A DNA stretch of 15,590 nt from Acidaminococcus fermentans (GTDB lineage Bacteria > Bacillota_C > Negativicutes > Acidaminococcales > Acidaminococcaceae). The first letter of the stretch is position 1, and every line of letters starts with the position of its first letter. The DNA lies in assembly GCA_004555735.1 (NCBI GenBank), contig SFHH01000031.1, forward strand, positions 1 through 15,590. Direction: 5' to 3'. Below the pieces are notes generated by a model. The model ran no database searches, was not told where the DNA came from, and saw nothing but the letters and a program-made list of their open reading frames with translations. Below, in pieces: positions 11,607-15,590 of this stretch. A program made the position numbers and the translations under genes.

Positions 11607-12734
11607 ATGAGAATCAGTAAAAAGATGAAAATAGTCCTTCTGACGGCAGTACTGGGCACCAGCCTGCTGCAGATGGGAGGAGGCAGAGAAACCATGGCAG
11701 CGGCACAAACGGCAAAACCGGCCAGCGAAATGCTGAGCCCGGGGGTCAAGACGGAAAAACTCCATCTGACCCAGGAATGGGACAAAGTGTTCCCCAAAAG
11801 CGATAAAGTGGATCATCAGAAGGTGACCTTCCACAATCGGTACGGGATCACCCTGGCAGCGGATCTGTACACTCCCAAAGGGATGAAAGCTGGGGAAAAG
11901 CGGGCGGCCATTGCGGTGAGCGGTCCTTTCGGGGCGGTGAAGGAACAGTCTTCCGGGCTCTATGCCCAGCAGTTGGCAGAACGGGGTTACATCACCCTGG
12001 CCTTTGATCCTTCCTTCACTGGGGAAAGCGGCGGCAATGTGCGGAACGTGGCCTCCCCGGACATCAATACGGAAGACTTTTCGGCGGCCATCGATTTTCT
12101 GGCCAACCAGAAGGACGTGGACGCCAACAAGCTGGGGATCCTGGGGATCTGCGGGTTCGGGGGCATCGCTCTTAACGACGCGGCCATGGATACCCGGGTC
12201 AAGGCCACGGTGAGCTCCACCATGTACGACATGACCCGGGTGCTGGCCAGCGGGTATTTCGACAAGGAAGACAGCCCGGAACAGCTCCATCAGAAACTGG
12301 AAGCCATGAATGCCCAGAGGACGGAAGACTACAAGAACGATACCTTCGCCCGGGCCGGCGCGAACCTGAAAATGGATGAACTGAAACCGGATACCCCGGA
12401 ATTCGTCAAACAGTATTCCGCCTACTATGAAACCAAGCGGGGCTTCCATCCCCGGTCTGTGAATTCCGTAGGGGGCTGGAACAAGACTTTTGCCCTGTCC
12501 TTCATCAACCTGCCCTTCCTCCAGCGGAGCAGTGAGATCCAGAGCGCGGTGATGGTGATCGCCGGGGAAAAGGCCCATTCCCGGTATTTCAGTGAAGATG
12601 CCTTCAAAAAATTGAAGGGCAGCAACAAGGAACTGGTGATCGTGCCGGGAGCCACCCACACGGACCTGTACGACCAGCTGGATAAGATTCCTTTTGACAA
12701 AATCGATCAGTTCTATCAGACCTATCTGAAATAA
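11607..12734 (+). CDS. Exported alpha/beta hydrolase (YcjY/dienelactone-hydrolase-like)
   Basis: The protein has 375 residues from ATG 11607, which has AAAGGAG six bases upstream; an in-frame GTG at 11586 overlaps the ADH stop and lacks a ribosome site. The N-terminus has a Lys/Arg-rich start, a hydrophobic core (IVLLTAVLGTSLLQM, 9-23) and a possible cleavage after the AAA at 31-33, so it is likely periplasmic or surface-located. The fold matches YcjY-type hydrolases: TPKG and GPFGAVKEQSS after the first strands, the nucleophile elbow GICGFGG with C182 where serine is usual, STMYDM, KAHSRYF, and the catalytic histidine H351 in GATHTDLYD. Cysteine as nucleophile recalls dienelactone hydrolase. 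Co-transcription with the ADH hints at ester or lactone cleavage, but the substrate is unknown. Confidence 0.83.
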   Translation: MRISKKMKIVLLTAVLGTSLLQMGGGRETMAAAQTAKPASEMLSPGVKTEKLHLTQEWDKVFPKSDKVDHQKVTFHNRYGITLAADLYTPKGMKAGEKRAAIAVSGPFGAVKEQSSGLYAQQLAERGYITLAFDPSFTGESGGNVRNVASPDINTEDFSAAIDFLANQKDVDANKLGILGICGFGGIALNDAAMDTRVKATVSSTMYDMTRVLASGYFDKEDSPEQLHQKLEAMNAQRTEDYKNDTFARAGANLKMDELKPDTPEFVKQYSAYYETKRGFHPRSVNSVGGWNKTFALSFINLPFLQRSSEIQSAVMVIAGEKAHSRYFSEDAFKKLKGSNKELVIVPGATHTDLYDQLDKIPFDKIDQFYQTYLK

Positions 12735-12735
12735 A

Positions 12736-12772
12736 AAAGTGGGTATTGCATAGTACGTGCAATACCCACTTT
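12736..12772 (+). terminator. Terminator of the ADH/hydrolase operon
   Basis: A perfect 15-base-pair stem joins 12736-12750 (AAAGTGGGTATTGCA) and 12758-12772, with a seven-base loop. The T-tract is short, and the left heptad array of site C starts at the next base. Confidence 0.8.
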
Positions 12773-12800
12773 GTCATAGGTCAGACGTCATACGTTATAC
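12773..12800. repeat. Site C, left heptad array (GTCATAN-type x4)
   Basis: Four in-phase 7-base units, consensus GTCATAS: GTCATAG, GTCAGAC, GTCATAC, GTTATAC. The array plus GC (to 12802) is the inverted complement of 12906-12935, with five mismatches in 30 bases. Confidence 0.8.
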
Positions 12801-12907
12801 GCTTTTGGGAATCAATTTTTACAAATTGATTTTGAAATCTCAAAATCTGTTGCAGGATTCAAATGATTTTCATAAATTTGACGCCAGCAAAGCTGGCTTC
12901 CATCAGC
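12801..12907. other. Non-coding interior of site C
   Basis: This AT-rich stretch contains a perfect 9-base-pair hairpin, AATCAATTT (12810-12818) with AAATTGATT (12823-12831). It also contains GCCAGC-AAA-GCTGGC (12883-12897), which includes the CAGCAAAGCTG motif of site A. No open frame with a ribosome site is seen. Confidence 0.5.
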
Positions 12908-12935
12908 GTATGACGTATGATCTATGACGTATGAC
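12908..12935. repeat. Site C, right heptad array (GTATGAC-type x4)
   Basis: Four in-phase units: GTATGAC, GTATGAT, CTATGAC, GTATGAC. The array touches the following hairpin with no spacer. Confidence 0.8.
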
Positions 12936-12966
12936 GGGGATGCTGCGCAAGCAGCAGCCCCTTTTT
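12936..12966 (+). terminator. Hairpin with GCAA tetraloop and T-run
   Basis: GGGG (12936-12939) and GCTGC (12942-12946) pair with GCAGC (12951-12955) and CCCC (12958-12961) around GCAA, with one A/G mismatch, then TTTTT at 12962-12966. It lies directly before the MFS promoter and acts as a second terminator of the previous operon. Confidence 0.7.
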
Positions 12967-12967
12967 C

Positions 12968-12996
12968 TTGACTTTTTTCGGAATGTTGTCTACCAT
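12968..12996 (+). promoter_or_regulatory. Predicted promoter of the MFS transporter
   Basis: TTGACT (12968-12973) is followed after 17 bases by TACCAT (12991-12996). The -10 matches only 4 of 6 bases. Confidence 0.45.
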
Positions 12997-13036
12997 TTAT
13001 TTTTAAAGTCTATTTTTCTATCCGAAGGTGAAGCCT

Positions 13037-14464
13037 GTGAAAAATGAATCCAATACTTTTGTGCGCCGGGCTGATGCCCGGCTGTTTCTGTCCATCCTGG
13101 CAGCCGGCCTCCTGTCTTTTACTGGGGTGGTGATCGAGACGGCCATGAACGTGACCTTTCCCACCCTGATGGAAGAATTTTCCGTGGGCACTTCTACGGT
13201 CCAGTGGCTGACCACCGGGTATCTGCTGGTGCTGACGGTGGTGATCCCCACTTCCAGCTACCTGAAACAGCGGTTCCCTTTGAAGAAACTCTTTGTGGCC
13301 GGGAACCTGCTGTTTTTTGCTGGCACCGTGCTGGACGGGGTGGCGGGTAATTTTCCCCTGCTGCTTCTGGGGCGGCTGCTCCAGGGGGCCGGTACGGGCA
13401 TCGGTCTGCCTCTCATGTTCAACCTGGTGCTGGAACAGGCACCGTTGGACAGAATCGGCACCATGATGGGGGCAGCCATGCTGGTATGCGCCCTGGCTCC
13501 GGCAGTGGGGCCTTCCCTGGGGGGATACATCATCGGCCATTTCGGCTGGCGGATGATCTTTGCCGCCCTGGTGCCCGGACTGCTGTTTTCTCTGGGGGTG
13601 GGGGTGTATGCCATCCGCCAGTCTTCAGCCTGGGGCCCCCGGCCCTTTGACTGGTTCGGTCTAGGGTGTCTGGCGGTGGCTCTGCCCTGTCTCCTGCTGC
13701 TGTGCAGTTACGGGACGGTGCTGCCGGTGCTGCCGGTGCTGCCACTGTTGGGGCTGGCCGGGCTGATGGGGCTGGCCCTGGCAGTCTTTGTCCGGCAGGA
13801 AAACTGGCTTTGGTGGACTGGGGCCACGCCTCTGCTGAATCTCCAGGTGTTCCAAGTGCCAGCTTTCGATGGAGCGGTGCTGGGACTGCTCCTGATCCAG
13901 TTCCTGTGCCTGGGAGTGGGCTTCCTGCTGCCCAACTATGCCCAGATCGTCTTGGGGGCGGATCCTTTTTCCGCCGGGTGCATCCTGCTGCCCGGGTGTC
14001 TCCTGGGGGCGGCCCTGGCCCCAGTGAGCGGCCGGCTCTATGACCAGCTGGGTGCCCGGAGACCGCTGCTCCTGGGCAGCAGTGCCATTGTCCTCAGTTT
14101 CCTGTTTTATCAGTTTGCCTTGGGAAAGGCGGGAATCACCTGGTTTACAGCCATTTATGCGGTGTTCACCCTGGGACAGGGGCTGTCGGCAGGGAATATC
14201 CTGACCTATGCCCTGGAGAGTCTGCCGGAAGAAATGCAGCCAGATGGCAATGCCGTGTGCAATACACTTCAGCAGCTGGCCGGGGCGGTGGGAACTTCCG
14301 TCTGTGCGGCTCTGGTGGCTGCCGGCCAGGCAGGACGGGATCTGACGGAAGGCACCAGCCTGGGCACTGCCCATGCCTTCCGCCTGCTGCTGATCCTGGC
14401 CCTGTGCCAGGGGGCTTCCATGGTGTGGGCTTTGGGAAAGAATAAAGTGCAGGGCGAAGAGTGA
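13037..14464 (+). CDS. MFS multidrug exporter, DHA2 (EmrB/QacA) family
   Basis: This is a 475-residue inner-membrane proton antiporter with about 14 hydrophobic segments. The family motifs are recognisable: ETAMNVTFPTL after helix 1 (motif D1, where D..V(N)VALP is usual), FSVGTSTVQWLTTGYLL in helix 2, GRLLQGAGTGIGLPL (motif B), and APAVGPSLGGYI (motif C of drug antiporters, helix 5). I choose GTG 13037 because GAAGGTG at 13024-13030 lies six bases upstream; GTG 13028 is in frame but overlaps that site. No membrane-fusion partner (EmrA type) is adjacent. Its stop codon sits in a heptad array and no terminator follows before the convergent gene. It probably exports drugs, bile-type or other amphipathic compounds; the substrate is unknown. 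Confidence 0.88.
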   Translation: MKNESNTFVRRADARLFLSILAAGLLSFTGVVIETAMNVTFPTLMEEFSVGTSTVQWLTTGYLLVLTVVIPTSSYLKQRFPLKKLFVAGNLLFFAGTVLDGVAGNFPLLLLGRLLQGAGTGIGLPLMFNLVLEQAPLDRIGTMMGAAMLVCALAPAVGPSLGGYIIGHFGWRMIFAALVPGLLFSLGVGVYAIRQSSAWGPRPFDWFGLGCLAVALPCLLLLCSYGTVLPVLPVLPLLGLAGLMGLALAVFVRQENWLWWTGATPLLNLQVFQVPAFDGAVLGLLLIQFLCLGVGFLLPNYAQIVLGADPFSAGCILLPGCLLGAALAPVSGRLYDQLGARRPLLLGSSAIVLSFLFYQFALGKAGITWFTAIYAVFTLGQGLSAGNILTYALESLPEEMQPDGNAVCNTLQQLAGAVGTSVCAALVAAGQAGRDLTEGTSLGTAHAFRLLLILALCQGASMVWALGKNKVQGEE

Positions 14465-14488
14465 AGAGTGAAACGTAAAAAGTACGGA
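14454..14488. repeat. Site D, left heptad array (degenerate)
   Basis: Units GCGAAGA, GTGAAGA, GTGAAAC, GTAAAAA and GTACGGA follow in 7-base phase, four of them starting with GT. The array overlaps the last codons and the stop of the MFS gene (14462-14464). Confidence 0.45.
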
Positions 14489-14590
14489 CTTGTAAGGAAC
14501 GGAGATCCGGATTTCAGTAAAGGCAGGTTCGTCTAGCTTAGCAGCACCGTCCTGTTTATGGCGGGCAAACTGATAGGTTCGGTAGATCCG
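14489..14590. other. Non-coding interior of site D
   Basis: No gene is seen. AGATCCGG occurs twice (14503-14510 and 14584-14591), as does AGGTTCG (14525-14531 and 14575-14581), so the two halves carry direct repeats. Base composition is close to that of genes rather than AT-rich as in sites A and C. Confidence 0.4.
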
Positions 14591-14618
14591 GTCTGACCTC
14601 TTACTCGAGACCGCGGAC
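14591..14618. repeat. Site D, right heptad array (NNNNRAC x4)
   Basis: Four in-phase units, GTCTGAC, CTCTTAC, TCGAGAC and CGCGGAC, end directly before the terminator stem. Only the last three bases are conserved, so identification rests on phase and position shared with the other three sites. Confidence 0.5.
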
Positions 14619-14619
14619 A

Positions 14620-14662
14620 AAAAGATGGGCTGTTGCACGTTACATGCAACAGCCCATCTTTT
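14620..14662. terminator. Bidirectional terminator between MFS gene and secreted-protein gene
   Basis: A perfect 18-base-pair stem joins 14620-14637 and 14645-14662 around CGTTACA, with T-runs readable on both strands. It abuts the stop codon of the minus-strand gene (14662-14664). Confidence 0.88.
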
Positions 14663-15216
14663 CATTTCTTCACATTCTTCGTCATTTCATCGGTAGCGGT
14701 CCGGATGATGGCAGCCAGCAGGGCATCGGAATCGTATTCCGTGCTGGTCCTGTCATCAGTGACCTGGTAGATGGGCTGACCGTTCTTGGTGGCTAGGAAG
14801 GTGACACTGGCGTAGGCGGTTTCTCCTTTGGCCAGTTTGTTCCCTTTTCGAGGGGCAGATTCGGTTCCGTCAGCGGTTTCGATCCCTACCGGATTCACTT
14901 GTACCTGCAGGGTGATGGTGTTCCGGAGTTTTTTGTCCGGCAGCATTACCGGGTTGCTATACACGGTGACTCCTTCTTTTTTGAAGTCCCGTTCCAGGGT
15001 CAGCAGGGTCTTGCGGACTGCATCGTCATCCCGGGTAAAGGCGGGATGGGCTTTCCGGAAGTCTGTATCCTGCCGGCTGAGATCTTTGAGATAAACGACT
15101 TTGACATTTTTGAAAGGAAAGGTATTGCTCTTCCAGCCGCTGCGTTCGGCACCTGCCGTCAGGGGCAGTGCCAGAAGGACAACAAGCAGGGTGGCCAGGG
15201 CCAGGATCTTTTTCAT
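14662..15216 (-). CDS. Small secreted protein of unknown function
   Basis: The protein has 184 residues, and I do not recognise its family. It begins with a classical Sec signal peptide: KK, a hydrophobic core at about 4-19, and cleavage after the AGA at 21-23. No lipobox cysteine is present, and the mature part has no cysteine at all. The mature chain of about 161 residues is mixed alpha/beta by eye: FPFKNVKVVYLKDL, a DDDAVRKTLLTLERDFKK helix, NTITLQVQVNPVGIE, then TAYASVTFLATKNGQPIYQVTDDRT and a last helix DALLAAIIRTATDEMTKNVKK. This order loosely recalls small envelope proteins of the DUF4136 kind, which I cannot confirm. The start is ATG 15216 with AGGAGG upstream. It diverges from the gene at 15374, with both promoters in the gap. 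Confidence 0.72.
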   Translation of the reverse strand: MKKILALATLLVVLLALPLTAGAERSGWKSNTFPFKNVKVVYLKDLSRQDTDFRKAHPAFTRDDDAVRKTLLTLERDFKKEGVTVYSNPVMLPDKKLRNTITLQVQVNPVGIETADGTESAPRKGNKLAKGETAYASVTFLATKNGQPIYQVTDDRTSTEYDSDALLAAIIRTATDEMTKNVKK

Positions 15217-15247
15217 GGATGTTCCTCCTCTTCGGTTCTATCCTTCC

Positions 15248-15276
15248 ATTTTACAACGGAAAGGAAAGTGTTTCAA
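15248..15276 (-). promoter_or_regulatory. Predicted promoter of the secreted-protein gene
   Basis: On the minus strand TTGAAA (15271-15276) is followed after 17 bases by TAAAAT (15248-15253). Confidence 0.55.
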
Positions 15277-15288
15277 CGGCTTTTCGTT

Positions 15289-15317
15289 TTGACTATCGCG
15301 GGGAATCAGGCTATAAT
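15289..15317 (+). promoter_or_regulatory. Strong promoter of the gene at 15374
   Basis: TTGACT (15289-15294) is followed after 17 bases by TATAAT (15312-15317), 11 of 12 consensus bases. It is divergent from, and 12 bases away from, the promoter of the secreted-protein gene. Confidence 0.75.
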
Positions 15318-15373
15318 TTGTAGAGTTATGTTGTATCCGCTGTGGGTACAGTGCGGGAAGTGAGGAGATCATC

Positions 15374-15590
15374 ATGCCAATACCGCTTGTTGTGTGGGCA
15401 GCTGCCGGGATCGGGGCTGCCGGACTGCAATTGTACAGAAGTGCCACCAGCTCTGAGAATATGGTGAAAAATGCCATCGAACGGTACAATGAGGAACGGT
15501 TTAAATTCTATAAGACTTTGGAACGGCTGATGCCGGAAGTGGAAAATCTGGGGCATCTGAAGCTCCATGTCTGGGGCTGTTATGACAAGG
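15374..15590 (+). CDS. 5' part of a membrane-anchored protein of unknown function (runs off the window)
   Basis: An open frame begins at ATG 15374, with GAGGAG at 15362-15367 upstream, and runs 72 codons to the window end without a stop. It opens with a short hydrophobic segment (about residues 4-18, PLVVWAAAGIGAAGL), then a charged helical stretch that could form a coiled coil (SENMVKNAIERYNEERFKFYKTLERLMPEVENL). I do not recognise the family from this fragment. The strong promoter and ribosome site support a real gene despite its truncation. Confidence 0.65.
   Translation, partial: MPIPLVVWAAAGIGAAGLQLYRSATSSENMVKNAIERYNEERFKFYKTLERLMPEVENLGHLKLHVWGCYDK

Noticed and set aside
13661..14665. 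Minus-strand frame crossing site D into the MFS gene
   Set aside because: It is antisense to the MFS gene for most of its length and starts in the terminator; the site D part may be a repeat but shows no sign of being translated.

Overview
The window looks like a chromosomal stretch from an anaerobic, GC-rich Firmicute, most likely a member of the Negativicutes close to Acidaminococcus. This is inferred from the gene set (rubrerythrin, Fur/PerR-type and OhrR peroxide sensors, YfcC-type amino acid carrier, butanol-dehydrogenase-like Fe-ADH), strong AGGAGG ribosome sites, TTGACA/TATAAT promoters with 17-base spacers, and GC-biased third positions that open long antisense frames. No species can be fixed without a search. 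I see no phage, transposase, CRISPR array, tRNA or rRNA.

Layout. 1-209: a terminator from an upstream gene and a promoter. 210-2825: a two-gene operon with an M20 metallopeptidase (CPG2-like) and a YfcC-family carrier, probably uptake and hydrolysis of an amino acid conjugate or peptide. It ends at a bidirectional terminator shared with a convergent Fur/PerR-family regulator (2921-3343, minus). Divergent from that regulator is a CYTH-domain protein (3562-5067), followed by clpB (5229-7772) with its own promoter and a structured leader. 8067-8525 (minus) is a one-cysteine OhrR; divergent from it, behind a perfect consensus promoter, is rubrerythrin (8736-9281). A LysR regulator (9402-10277, minus) is divergent from an operon of an iron alcohol dehydrogenase (10420-11589) and an exported alpha/beta hydrolase (11607-12734). 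Then come a DHA2-type multidrug transporter (13037-14464), a small secreted protein on the minus strand (14662-15216), and the 5' part of a membrane-anchored protein running off the end (15374-15590).

Theme. Three neighbouring loci deal with oxidative or protein stress (Fur/PerR regulator, ClpB, OhrR/rubrerythrin), and the LysR-ADH-hydrolase cluster may handle reactive carbonyls or esters. Each of three divergent pairs has its promoter or operator signals in the shared gap.

Most unusual signal. The four gene junctions after clpB, rubrerythrin, the hydrolase and the MFS gene share a layout that genes do not explain. Each has an array of 7-base units anchored on GAC (four units in phase) that ends 0-4 bases before a strong hairpin. 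On the left is a mirrored array anchored on GTC (or GT). The variable part of the heptad differs from site to site, yet left and right arms of one site largely match as inverted complements (clear in sites A and C, weak in B and D). This is the best candidate here for an undescribed element family. Its function is unknown.
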